DNA from: an uncultured Anaerotruncus sp.
GTDB taxonomy: Bacteria; Bacillota; Clostridia; Oscillospirales; CAG-272
Length of the DNA stretch: 33,741 nucleotides
Reading direction: 5' to 3'
NCBI GenBank assembly: GCA_905210995.1
Contig: CAJLZE010000016.1
Location: 1-33,741 of the forward strand
Shown here: positions 1 through 7,572 of the stretch, piece by piece
Numbering within the stretch: position 1 is the stretch's first letter
How the letters are laid out: each line of letters starts with the position of its first letter
The notes under the pieces: generated by a model
Database searches by the model: none
What the model was told of the DNA's origin: nothing
Seen by the model: only the letters and a program-made list of their open reading frames with translations
Translations under genes and position numbers: made by a program

Positions 1-1053
1 CAGAAGCAGGAATTGGTGATCGGCGTGAACCAGTTCCGGTATGTATTCGCACACTTTGCGAACGCGGGGATATCACTCTCCTCCGCTTCTTCGATCCAAT
101 CAGAAAACAACTTCTTCTGCTTATCCGGATCGTTCTCACTCAGGATCGCGTAGAGCTGTTCCTTCAGAAAATAAGCGGTGGAAAGCGTCGGAGAGATATC
201 CAACATAATAAAAACCTGCTGCCGTTGCTCCGGCTTCAGCTTGTCCATATGCTTCAGCAAAAGATGTCTTGACTTCTTGAAATAGATGCGGTACTGCTTG
301 GAAAACTGCTTCTGTACCTCTTTTCTGACTGCCTCAAAAGCCCAGATCGCCTGCCTGATCCAATGGTATTTGTCTATGACATAGGTGGCATTCGGGAAGT
401 AGCAGGCGGCAATTTCGGCATATGGTTTATACATATCGCTGACGAAGTATTTGACGCCGGAACGATCATATTTCTTGAAATAATCGCATAGATCATGCTC
501 ATACCGCGTTTTCATGATGTCTATGACCTGCTTTTTGCCGAGATCGGTCAGTATCCCATGAAATTTCTCTCCGCCACTGTTGCCTTTGAACTCATCGATC
601 CCGAGCACCTCCGGGAGCTGCACCGGTTTGCTATACCGTACGTTGCGGAAAAAGCGGATGACGGTGGGGACGGACAGTCGAAACTCGCGGGTGACCGAGG
701 AATAGGAACGGCAGTCCCGAAGCCGGTCGATCAGGGCAAGGATGGTTCGTTGGGTCATGCGCTGGTATTTCGGAAGGAAGCTGTTCGGCTCTGCGAAGCT
801 TTTACCACATGAGCAGGCGTACCGGCGTTTGCGCAAAACAAGGACGACAGGCTTTTCGAAGGCGGAAAGCTCCTTGATGCGTTGCATACGGTAATCGTGG
901 ACCTTTATCCGTCAGCTTCCCGCAAACGGGGCAAACACACTGTTTTCGCGGTTGCTCAATAAAGATCTCATAATTTTCTTTTGTGTCATTGACCTTTTTG
1001 ATCGAAACCTCTTGCAATCCGAGTAACTTTTCTGTATAATAAGAATTGAGCAT
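1..1053 (-). pseudogene. ISL3-family transposase, frameshifted, C-terminus beyond window edge
   Basis: DDE transposase of an ISL3-type insertion sequence, which would cut and move the element. The N-terminal zinc-finger-like part (CxxC at CVCPVCGK) is read from the ATG at 1053. After the codons for LTDK the frame is broken near 902-906, where one extra base in a TTT run shifts it. Reading on in the neighbouring frame restores VHDYRMQRIKEL and a continuous reading frame to base 1, with the second CSCGK zinc motif, GIDEFKG (first catalytic Asp), YVIDKYHW (second Asp region) and WFTPITNS near the catalytic Glu region, which lies outside the window. The rest is intact, so the frameshift is either a recent inactivating mutation, a programmed shift, or a base-calling error. 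An AGAGG ribosome site lies 8 nt before the start. Confidence 0.88.
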
Positions 1054-1119
1054 ATCTGATACCTCTGATCTTGTTGGTGTGGTAACTTACATTATATCAG
1101 ATTTTTTCAGATATGCTCA
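1047..1119. repeat. 13-bp inverted repeat flanking the transposase promoter
   Basis: TGAGCATATCTGA at 1047-1059 is repeated as its exact reverse complement at 1107-1119, 47 bp apart. One arm overlaps the transposase start codon and the other lies just upstream of its -10 box. Shorter TCTGAT copies occur at 1055-1060 and 1064-1069, with inverted TCTGAT-type copies near 1097-1112. The arrangement suits a transposase-binding site that also represses transcription, but that is inference. Confidence 0.6.
1091..1099 (-). promoter_or_regulatory. Extended -10 promoter of the transposase gene
   Basis: On the minus strand the bases read TGATATAAT, an extended -10 (TGnTATAAT). No good -35 is present, as expected for this promoter type. 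Transcription would start near 1084, about 30 nt before the start codon. Confidence 0.5.
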
Positions 1120-1127
1120 TTCTTTTT

Positions 1128-1760
1128 TTATTTTTTTCTTTGCCTATCTGCAGGAACCCCAACTTTTATTATAGAGCCCATTATATTGATATTATAATCA
1201 ATAATATCGCTCCAGAAGGGTATCCGGTTATTCATGGGGATAGATATCGCTCCTTTTCCCCCAAAAAATTCTCGATTGAAGTAATCTGATAAATTACAAC
1301 CATAATATATTATGTCACTACCGACAACGGAAATGACCGGGGGATCATCCTCTCCATCAATTATTGGTAAGTAACGGTGCGAATATATGGGAATAAGCTT
1401 CGGAGCTTGTGATGACAACTCGTCAAACACCTCAAGCGCTTTGTCTTCCTCATCCGGACGCGCCCCCCAAGTGGCTATCCAAAAGCCGTCTTTGACACTG
1501 CGCTTTAGATTATATAGAGGCGCATCTATTCGACGTTTGATTTCTGCTGTATTTAACTCACTAAAATCAGTCCAATTAGGGAACCCATAACTGCAATTAA
1601 AAGTGCAGGGAATACCGAGCTCATAAAATTTACTTAACGCCCGAGGAAAAGTTATGTCGTAAGTTTTTTTCACAAGTTCTATATCCTGATTTGTAATTCC
1701 GGGGAGTACAATGTGACCGGTCTGTCTTAACGATTGGATAATTGAATAAAAATCAAGCAT
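1128..1760 (-). CDS. SUKH (SMI1/KNR4-like) family protein, probable immunity protein
   Basis: A 210-residue soluble protein without signal peptide or membrane segment. The pattern resembles SMI1/KNR4 (SUKH) proteins: an N-terminal helix followed by FPRALSKFYE, the YGFPNWTDFSE segment, a middle strand with LIPIYSHRYLP, and near the end PPVISVVGSDIIYYGCNLSDY, the usual 'IYYG..L.DY' ending. SUKH proteins of bacteria mostly act as immunity proteins that bind the toxin domain of polymorphic or contact-dependent toxins. No toxin gene is adjacent: an ISL3 element lies downstream and rodA upstream, so it is an orphan here. The ATG at 1760 has an AGGAG site 7 nt before it. The gene is visibly richer in A+T than rodA and the genes beyond, consistent with acquisition together with the mobile element. 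Some SUKH proteins have other roles, so the immunity function is inferred. Confidence 0.7.
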   Translation of the reverse strand: MLDFYSIIQSLRQTGHIVLPGITNQDIELVKKTYDITFPRALSKFYELGIPCTFNCSYGFPNWTDFSELNTAEIKRRIDAPLYNLKRSVKDGFWIATWGARPDEEDKALEVFDELSSQAPKLIPIYSHRYLPIIDGEDDPPVISVVGSDIIYYGCNLSDYFNREFFGGKGAISIPMNNRIPFWSDIIDYNINIMGSIIKVGVPADRQRKK

Positions 1761-1812
1761 CAGTCTTACTCCTAAATATTACTTTATTCTATACCAGGAC
1801 TTATAATGTCGT

Positions 1813-2979
1813 TCAAACTATCTCCGCGTCCGCTCCCGCGCGGGACATGCCCACGCCCTCGCGTTCGAAGAAGTATTTGACCCTGTGCGATGCAACGCTC
1901 TGGACCATCCCGAGCAGCAGATACACCGCAAACGTCGATGAACCGCCGCCGCTGATGAGCGGGAGCGTAATGCCGACGACGGGAAGCATTGCAAGGCACA
2001 TCCCCACATTCTCCATCGTCTGTATCACTATAAAGGCGGCAACGCCGGCGCAGATGAACGAGCCCGCGTCCTTGCGCGCCGTGCGTGCGATCATGAAAAT
2101 GCGCACAACAAGCACCGCCATGGTAATTATCACTATCGCGCCGCCGAGAAGCCCGAACATCTCGCAGACCGTGGAGAAGGAAAAGTCGCTTTCGGCTGAA
2201 TAAAGCGTGCGGTAATTTTCGGCGCCCGAAAAACCGCGCCCGAAAAATCCGCCGCTTGCCACGCAGGTCCTCCCCTGAAGCGGCTGCATTCCCTTGCCGA
2301 GCGGATCGCCCTCGGGGTTGAAGCCGTATATTATGCGTTCCTGCTGATACTGATGCAGCTTTGGCCAGACATACGGAGTGGCAATAAACAGCGCGCCGAG
2401 CACGCCGATGAAATAAAACGCGCTGAGTCCCGCGCAGTAGAGCATTACAGCCACTGCGCCGCAGAAAACGAGCGTAACGCCGAGGTCGCCCGACTTCAGC
2501 AGCAGAAGCAGTATCACACCGGCATGCGCGCCGAGTCCGGCAAGCACCCATATCTTGTTGATATCCTTTTTTACAAGGTCAAGATGCTTTGCAAAGGTGA
2601 CGATAAACGTCGTTTTTACAAACTCCGACGGCTGTATCGTCATGAATTTGAGGTCGATCCAGCTTCGGTTCTCGCCGACGGCGATGCCGAATTTCAGCGT
2701 ATACGCAAGTATGCCAACCGAAAACACCGCGCACGGGATCCACAGCTTTCTAAGCACCACCTCATAATCGATCATAGAGATTATGACCATTGCGATCACG
2801 CCGATGACCGTCGCGCCGACCTGCATGACGAAAAGACGCGTGCCGTTTTTGAGATAGTGCCTGCCGCCGAAGAGCATGAGGCAGCTCACGCTTGAAAGTA
2901 TAAGCGCACATATCAGTACAACAGGGTCGATGCGCCGCAGCTTTTCGCTGAACGGCGTTGAATACGCCTTCATGGGCAT
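1813..2979 (-). CDS. rodA: Peptidoglycan glycosyltransferase RodA (SEDS family)
   Basis: A polytopic membrane protein of 388 residues that polymerises lipid II into glycan strands during side-wall elongation, normally with a class B penicillin-binding protein. SEDS signatures are present in order: RSWIDL then QPSEF (about 116-120), SGDLG (163-167), ERIIYGFNPEGDPLGKGMQ (214-232), ESDFSF with the conserved essential Asp at 265, and NVGM...GITLPLISGGGSS (324-348). About ten hydrophobic segments are visible. RodA is preferred over FtsW/SpoVE because of length and the ESDF/NVGM pattern, although the subfamilies overlap. The first ATG has AAAGGAGG 9 nt upstream. The gene starts 43 bp after proS on the same strand and is probably transcribed from the proS promoter. 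No terminator is apparent in the short gap after its stop. Confidence 0.88.
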   Translation of the reverse strand: MPMKAYSTPFSEKLRRIDPVVLICALILSSVSCLMLFGGRHYLKNGTRLFVMQVGATVIGVIAMVIISMIDYEVVLRKLWIPCAVFSVGILAYTLKFGIAVGENRSWIDLKFMTIQPSEFVKTTFIVTFAKHLDLVKKDINKIWVLAGLGAHAGVILLLLLKSGDLGVTLVFCGAVAVMLYCAGLSAFYFIGVLGALFIATPYVWPKLHQYQQERIIYGFNPEGDPLGKGMQPLQGRTCVASGGFFGRGFSGAENYRTLYSAESDFSFSTVCEMFGLLGGAIVIITMAVLVVRIFMIARTARKDAGSFICAGVAAFIVIQTMENVGMCLAMLPVVGITLPLISGGGSSTFAVYLLLGMVQSVASHRVKYFFEREGVGMSRAGADAEIV

Positions 2980-3022
2980 GGTGAGGTGCCTCCTTTCTCC
3001 GGTCTGTCACGGGCGATCTGTA

Positions 3023-4465
3023 TCAGTACTGTCTGCCCCAGACTACCATATGCTTGGCGGGCTTGCCGCAGCACACGCAAACGTCGGAGATATGCTCCTC
3101 GTCAAAGGGTATGCAGCGGGATTTGACTCCGCCGGTATCGTTCTTTATCTTGTCCTCACACTCGGAATCTCCGCACCACATGGCTTTGATGAAGCCGGAC
3201 TTGTTCGCGGCGATGTCAAGGAACTCTTCATAGTTATGAGCGACCGAGGTGCGCGCCGCAAGGTTGTCGGCAGCGCGGCGGTAGAGCTCGTCGTGAACAT
3301 TGCGGAGCGCATCGGCAACAGCCTCTTCGATGTTGTCAAGCGACACAACGGTCTTTTCGCGGCTCACGCGGGATACCAGCACGCAGGTGCCTGCCTCGAT
3401 GTCGCGCGGACCGAGCTCCAGACGGAGCGGCACGCCCTTCATCTCGTACTGAGAATACTTCCATCCGGCAGAGTTGTCGCTGTCGTCAAGCTTTACGCGG
3501 AATTTTTCCGCAATGCGATCGCGCAGAGCCGACGCAGCCTCAAGCACGCCTTCCTTGTGCTGTGCTACGGGGATGATGGCGACCTGTATCGGCGCAACGG
3601 CAGGCGGCAGGATGAGCCCGTTATCGTCGCCGTGGCACATGATGATAGCGCCTATCATACGCGTGGAGGCGCCCCATGAGGTCTGGTGCGGGTATTTCAC
3701 GGTATTGTCACGCGCAGTGTATGTGATGTCGAACGCACGGGCAAAGCCGTCGCCGAAATAGTGCGATGTGCCGCCCTGGAGCGCAAAGCCGTTGTGCATC
3801 ATAGGCTCGACGGTGTAGGTCTCCTCGGCGCCCGCGAACTTTTCCTTTTCGGTCTTGCGTCCGCTCACGACGGGAATGGCAAGCGATTTCTCGTAAAAGT
3901 CAACATAGACCTGAAGCATACGGCGGGTCTCCTCGCGCGCCTCCTCCTCGGTCTCGTGCATGGTGTGTCCCTCCTGCCAGAGGAATTCGGATGTGCGGAG
4001 GAAAGGACGTGTGGTCTTTTCCCAACGCACGACATTGCACCACTGGTTATAGAGCTTCGGCAGGTCGCGGTATGAATGTATCACATTACGGTAGTGCTCG
4101 CAAAAGAGCGTTTCGGACGTGGGGCGCACGCAAAGACGCTCGGGCAGCGTATTCTGACCGCCGACCGTGACCCACGCGCACTCAGGGGCAAAGCCAGCAA
4201 CATGATCCTTTTCGCGCTGCAGGAGCGATTCGGGAATGAACATGGGCATATAGACGTTTTCGTGACCGAGCTTTTTAAACTCGGCATCCATGATGCGCTG
4301 AATGTTCTCCCATATAGCGTAGCCGTAAGGGCGTATTACCATACACCCCTTAACGCCCGAATAATCGGCAAGCTCCGCCTTTTTTACGACGTCGGTATAC
4401 CACTGCGCAAAATCAACGTCCATCGACGTGATCTGCTCGACCATTTTCTTGTTTTTGTCAGCCAT
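3023..4465 (-). CDS. proS: Proline--tRNA ligase (short, type 3 ProRS)
   Basis: Class II aminoacyl-tRNA synthetase that charges tRNA-Pro with proline in the cytoplasm. It is about 480 residues long without the YbaK-like editing insertion of the long bacterial form, so it is the archaeal/eukaryote-like short type found in many Clostridia. Visible parts: the catalytic N-terminal half with YGYAIWENIQ, motif 2 (RWEKTTRPFLRTSEFLWQEGHT), motif 3 region (HQTSWGAST, MIGAIIMCHGDDNGLILPP), an anticodon-binding domain (QVAIIPVAQ to LELGPRDIE), and a C-terminal domain with paired Cys (CGDSECEDKIK and CVCCGKPAK) and the C-terminal Tyr typical of this type. A longer reading from 4534 is possible, but the ATG at 4465 begins the conserved MADKNK sequence and lies downstream of the promoter start site; a GAAAGGA site sits about 13 nt before it. 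No T-box leader is visible in the short upstream region. Confidence 0.93.
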   Translation of the reverse strand: MADKNKKMVEQITSMDVDFAQWYTDVVKKAELADYSGVKGCMVIRPYGYAIWENIQRIMDAEFKKLGHENVYMPMFIPESLLQREKDHVAGFAPECAWVTVGGQNTLPERLCVRPTSETLFCEHYRNVIHSYRDLPKLYNQWCNVVRWEKTTRPFLRTSEFLWQEGHTMHETEEEAREETRRMLQVYVDFYEKSLAIPVVSGRKTEKEKFAGAEETYTVEPMMHNGFALQGGTSHYFGDGFARAFDITYTARDNTVKYPHQTSWGASTRMIGAIIMCHGDDNGLILPPAVAPIQVAIIPVAQHKEGVLEAASALRDRIAEKFRVKLDDSDNSAGWKYSQYEMKGVPLRLELGPRDIEAGTCVLVSRVSREKTVVSLDNIEEAVADALRNVHDELYRRAADNLAARTSVAHNYEEFLDIAANKSGFIKAMWCGDSECEDKIKNDTGGVKSRCIPFDEEHISDVCVCCGKPAKHMVVWGRQY

Positions 4466-4522
4466 GATGATTGCAAGATCCTTTCCTGAACGACCTGTTT
4501 GAAATTTCAATATAATAGATAT

Positions 4523-4551
4523 ATTATAAAACATCCGACGCCTGATGTCAA
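4523..4551 (-). promoter_or_regulatory. Consensus sigma-A promoter of proS
   Basis: Minus strand reads TTGACA (4546-4551), 17 bp, TATAAT (4523-4528): a perfect match to consensus. Transcription would begin near 4516, about 50 nt before the proS start. The -35 box lies at the tip of the hairpin that follows ftsH. Confidence 0.85.
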
Positions 4552-4561
4552 GCGTCGGATG
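4532..4561 (-). terminator. Terminator hairpin after ftsH, overlapping the proS promoter
   Basis: CATCCGACGCTTGA pairs with TCAGGCGTCGGATG (14 bp with one U-G pair, centre CA). On the minus-strand RNA it is followed by UUUUAUAAU, so it can act as an intrinsic terminator 22 bp after the ftsH stop. The A/T tail doubles as the proS -10 box. Confidence 0.75.
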
Positions 4562-4583
4562 AATATTTCGGCGGTTTTTGCGG

Positions 4584-6419
4584 TCACGCGTTATCCGCAG
4601 CGGCGGGAGCGTTCAGAATATTCATGAATTCCTCGCCCGTGATCGTTTCGTGCTCGTAAAGATACTTCGCCAGCTCCTCGAGCTTTCCGCGGTTCGACGT
4701 GATTATATCCTTCGCACGCGCGTATTCCTTCTTTACAAGCTCCACGACCTTGCGGTCGATCTCGGTCTGTGTCTCGGGCGAGCACGCAAGCGTCGCGTCG
4801 CCGCCGAGATACTGATTCGTAACGGTCTCAAGCGCGACCATACCGAAATCGTCGCTCATGCCGTAGCGGGTTATCATTGCACGGGCAAGACGTGTCGCCT
4901 GCTCGATATCGTTCGAAGCACCGGTAGATACAGACCCCACAGCAACCTCCTCGGCGACTCTGCCGCCCGTGAGCGTTGCGATCTTGTTTTCTATCTCTTC
5001 CTTGCTCATCAGGTAATGGTTGCCCTCTTCGACCTGCATGGTGTAGCCGAGAGCGCCCGACGTGCGCGGAACAATGGTTATCTTCTGCACCGGCGCGGAG
5101 TTGGTCTGCTTTGCGGCGACGAGCGCATGTCCTATCTCGTGATAGGAAACGATCATCTTCTCCTTGTCGGTGAGGATGGCGTTCTTCTTCTGATACCCGG
5201 CGATAACGACCTCGATGCTCTCCTCCATATCTTCCTGCGACGCGGCTTTTCTGCCCGCGCGGATAGCATGCAGCGCCGCCTCGTTGACGATATTGGCAAG
5301 CTCGGCGCCCGAAGCACCCGACGCCATGCGCGCAATGTGAGAATAGTCGATACCCGGCTCGGTCTTTATCTTCTTTGCGTGGACACGAAGTATCTCCTCT
5401 CTGCCCTTGAGATCCGGCAGTTCGACGGGCACGCGGCGGTCAAAGCGTCCGGGGCGCGTAAGAGCGGGGTCGAGCACCTCGGGGCGGTTGGTCGCGGCAA
5501 GAATGATAACGCCGGCGTTGCCCTCAAAGCCGTCCATTTCGGTGAGCAGCTGGTTGAGCGTCTGCTCGCGCTCGTCGTTGCCACCTATCCTGCCGTCGCG
5601 CTTCTGACCTATCGCGTCTATCTCGTCGATAAACACGATGCAGGGGGCTTTTTCCTTTGCCTGACTGAACAGGTCGCGCACCTTTGATGCGCCCATACCG
5701 ACGAACATTTCAACGAATTCAGAGCCCGACATTGAGAAGAACGGAACGTTCGCCTCGCCCGCAACGGCTTTGGCAAGCATCGTCTTACCGGTCCCGGGAG
5801 GGCCGACGAGCAGAATGCCCTTGGGCATTGACGCACCTATCTCTTCATACTGCTTCGGGTCGTGCAGATAGTGAACGATCTCGGCAAGATTTTCCTTTGC
5901 CTCGTCCTCACCCGCAACATCCGAGAATTTGATGCCGTTCGAGGACTTGACATACACCTTGGCGTTGCTCTTGCCCATGTTGAACATCATGGAGTTTCCG
6001 CCGCCGGCTTTTTTCATTATCTGCCTTGTGATCAACTGCCCGACGATGACCATCATCGCTATCGGGAGCAGCCACGAGACGATAAAGGACACGAGCGGAG
6101 AGGTCTCTTCGATTATCTCACCGCTGAAGCTGATGCCCTTTTCGATAAGAGTGTTCCTCAGCTCGTCCTCGGTGCCGACCTTGCCGGTCTTGTATATCTT
6201 CTTGGCATCCTTTGATGTAAACAGTATACGGTTATCCTGTATTTCGACCTGACCGATATCTCCGCTCTCCACCATGCTCCAGAAGGTGTTGTAATCTACC
6301 TCCTTAATCTGGTGCTGTGCGATCTCCGGCGTTACGAAAATGTTGATGAACAGGATGACCGCGAGAAATATGCAATAGTAGAATATAAGCGGTCTTTTAG
6401 GCTTTTTGAACTCATTCAT
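4584..6419 (-). CDS. ftsH: ATP-dependent zinc metalloprotease FtsH
   Basis: Membrane-anchored AAA+ protease that degrades membrane and regulatory proteins at the inner face of the cytoplasmic membrane as a hexamer. From the ATG at 6419 it is 611 residues. Order: first membrane helix (about 10-29), an extracytoplasmic domain of about 80 residues, second membrane helix (108-130), AAA module with Walker A GPPGTGKT (206-213) and Walker B IVFIDEID (to 268), second region of homology NRPEVLDPALTRPGRFDR, then the M41 peptidase with HEIGH (427-431; most FtsH have HEAGH) and the downstream STGASNDIEQAT helix. An in-frame ATG at 6449 exists but has no ribosome site and lies at or before the likely transcription start. 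The ATG at 6419 has GAAAGGA 11 nt upstream. It is transcribed alone, ending at the hairpin at 4532-4561. Confidence 0.95.
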   Translation of the reverse strand: MNEFKKPKRPLIFYYCIFLAVILFINIFVTPEIAQHQIKEVDYNTFWSMVESGDIGQVEIQDNRILFTSKDAKKIYKTGKVGTEDELRNTLIEKGISFSGEIIEETSPLVSFIVSWLLPIAMMVIVGQLITRQIMKKAGGGNSMMFNMGKSNAKVYVKSSNGIKFSDVAGEDEAKENLAEIVHYLHDPKQYEEIGASMPKGILLVGPPGTGKTMLAKAVAGEANVPFFSMSGSEFVEMFVGMGASKVRDLFSQAKEKAPCIVFIDEIDAIGQKRDGRIGGNDEREQTLNQLLTEMDGFEGNAGVIILAATNRPEVLDPALTRPGRFDRRVPVELPDLKGREEILRVHAKKIKTEPGIDYSHIARMASGASGAELANIVNEAALHAIRAGRKAASQEDMEESIEVVIAGYQKKNAILTDKEKMIVSYHEIGHALVAAKQTNSAPVQKITIVPRTSGALGYTMQVEEGNHYLMSKEEIENKIATLTGGRVAEEVAVGSVSTGASNDIEQATRLARAMITRYGMSDDFGMVALETVTNQYLGGDATLACSPETQTEIDRKVVELVKKEYARAKDIITSNRGKLEELAKYLYEHETITGEEFMNILNAPAAADNA

Positions 6420-6453
6420 GATTCGTAATGTCCTTTCAGCTTTATTCATTTAT

Positions 6454-6459
6454 ATTATA
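6454..6459 (-). promoter_or_regulatory. Possible -10 box for ftsH
   Basis: TATAAT on the minus strand, about 35 bp before the chosen ftsH start. No convincing -35 lies 16-18 bp upstream, so the assignment is tentative. A TTGACA at 6513-6518 has no -10 at the right distance. Confidence 0.35.
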
Positions 6460-6540
6460 AATGCCCGCGGTGAAGGTATTCGCACGGACATCTGAAATAA
6501 ATGTGAATTTTGTGTCAAATAAGTTCGACTCATGCACACA

Positions 6541-6582
6541 AATACGCCATGCGGCGACCGCACGGTCGCCGCATGGCGTATT
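6541..6582. terminator. Long perfect palindrome after the lipoprotein gene
   Basis: AATACGCCATGCGGCGACCG (6541-6560) is followed after two bases by its exact reverse complement (6563-6582). The 20-bp stem begins 10 bp past the lipoprotein stop codon. The minus-strand RNA continues UAUUUGUGUG, a weak U tract. It most likely ends the peptidase-lipoprotein transcript, but it could also be a mobile repeat unit. Confidence 0.6.
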
Positions 6583-6592
6583 ATAAGACAGA

Positions 6593-7555
6593 TCAGCCGA
6601 GCCAGATACCGACCTTTGCAAAATCGACAAGGCAAACCTTGGTGCTGTCCGTCGGGTCAAGATTCACCTTGTAGCTGTAGACCACCACAGGAGCTCCGTT
6701 ATCGTCAAGCATCAGATAACGTGAGATAAGCTCCTTCGACTCCATACGCACAGGCTGACCTTCAGCACCGTACATTGCCGTCAGCTTTTCGTCCGCCATG
6801 GAATCAAGCCGCGCCGTATCAACATTCTCCGATATCGCAGCAGAGATCCCCACGACACCCGGAGTCGTTACCCACCACACTCTGCCATCGGGGAAAACTC
6901 TGACTTGAGTAAGATCGGAAGCACGTATACCGGAGATCACAGAGTAAAAATACACCTCATACCAACCGCAATATGTAACACCGGCAACGGTCTCCTCGCG
7001 GAAGTTGATAGCATGATCGTTGTAATAATCCATATCGGTATACTGCGCCGCCGCCGCGCGTGCTATCTCCACCAGTCTCTCCTCGGGGAGCGTCTCCATC
7101 TCAGGTGAGGCTTCATTGTATTTTTCATCATTCGGATACATCGAATAGCCGATGATCCTCGACGAACTTCCGTGCGCAAACATTACCGTTATTATCTCGC
7201 CTGCCTCGCTTTTTCCGCGGTATACATCTTCCTCGCCCGAAGATATCGAACGAACAGTTTGTGACCCGGTATATGTCACAGCATATGTCTTGCCGTCAAT
7301 GCTGACCTCGCGCTCCTGCGGCTCAGTCTCATACGTTTTGGTGGACAACGCGCTGAGTGTGCGCAGCGCCTGAATATCGTTCGCGTCTCCGCTTTTCAGC
7401 TCCTGAGCTATTGCCCTTACGTCGTCAGAGCCTCCGCCGTGCGATGCTGTTCGTACAGGCTCGGACGGCAGTCGCTGAGCAGAACAACTGCAAAGCAAGG
7501 CAACGACTGCGATAACGCAGCAAAGAATACGTATTTTTTTCATGCAGTGTAGCAT
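6593..7555 (-). CDS. Putative lipoprotein of unknown function, partner of the caspase-like peptidase
   Basis: A 320-residue exported protein. A basic start (MKKIR) and a hydrophobic stretch lead to LLCSC, a lipobox that would put the lipid on Cys24. The mature part has no family I can name with certainty. It starts with a Gly/Ser-rich linker and a helical segment. Two later stretches (LPEERLVEIARAAAAQY followed by WYEVYFYSV and DLTQVRVFPDGRVWWVT; then DSMADEKLTAMYG followed by VVVYSYKVNL) look like the helix-then-strands pattern of PepSY-like units, known from inhibitory propeptides of secreted proteases. That comparison is inference only. A TTG at 7576 and an ATG at 7561 are upstream, but the ATG at 7555 has AGGAG 7 nt before it. 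The gap to the peptidase gene is 17 bp, so the two are co-transcribed. Confidence 0.75.
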   Translation of the reverse strand: MLHCMKKIRILCCVIAVVALLCSCSAQRLPSEPVRTASHGGGSDDVRAIAQELKSGDANDIQALRTLSALSTKTYETEPQEREVSIDGKTYAVTYTGSQTVRSISSGEEDVYRGKSEAGEIITVMFAHGSSSRIIGYSMYPNDEKYNEASPEMETLPEERLVEIARAAAAQYTDMDYYNDHAINFREETVAGVTYCGWYEVYFYSVISGIRASDLTQVRVFPDGRVWWVTTPGVVGISAAISENVDTARLDSMADEKLTAMYGAEGQPVRMESKELISRYLMLDDNGAPVVVYSYKVNLDPTDSTKVCLVDFAKVGIWLG

Positions 7556-7572
7556 TTCCATTCTCCTTTCGT

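Larger units (their letters stand above)
1..1119. mobile_element. Right-hand part of an ISL3-family insertion sequence
   Basis: The transposase reads leftwards out of the window, so only the end next to the transposase start is present. The outer boundary is not certain. A 13-bp motif at 1107-1119 is the most distal sequence with inverted-repeat character and is a reasonable candidate for the terminal repeat. The other terminal repeat and the 8-bp target duplication typical of ISL3 cannot be seen. Confidence 0.7.

Noticed and set aside
495..812. Plus-strand open frame inside the transposase
   Set aside because: It is the antisense of the conserved transposase catalytic region.
4466..4522. 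T-box leader for proS
   Set aside because: The leader is only about 50 nt and lacks the T-box sequence and terminator.
6513..6518. TTGACA before ftsH
   Set aside because: No -10 box at 15-19 bp downstream on the same strand.
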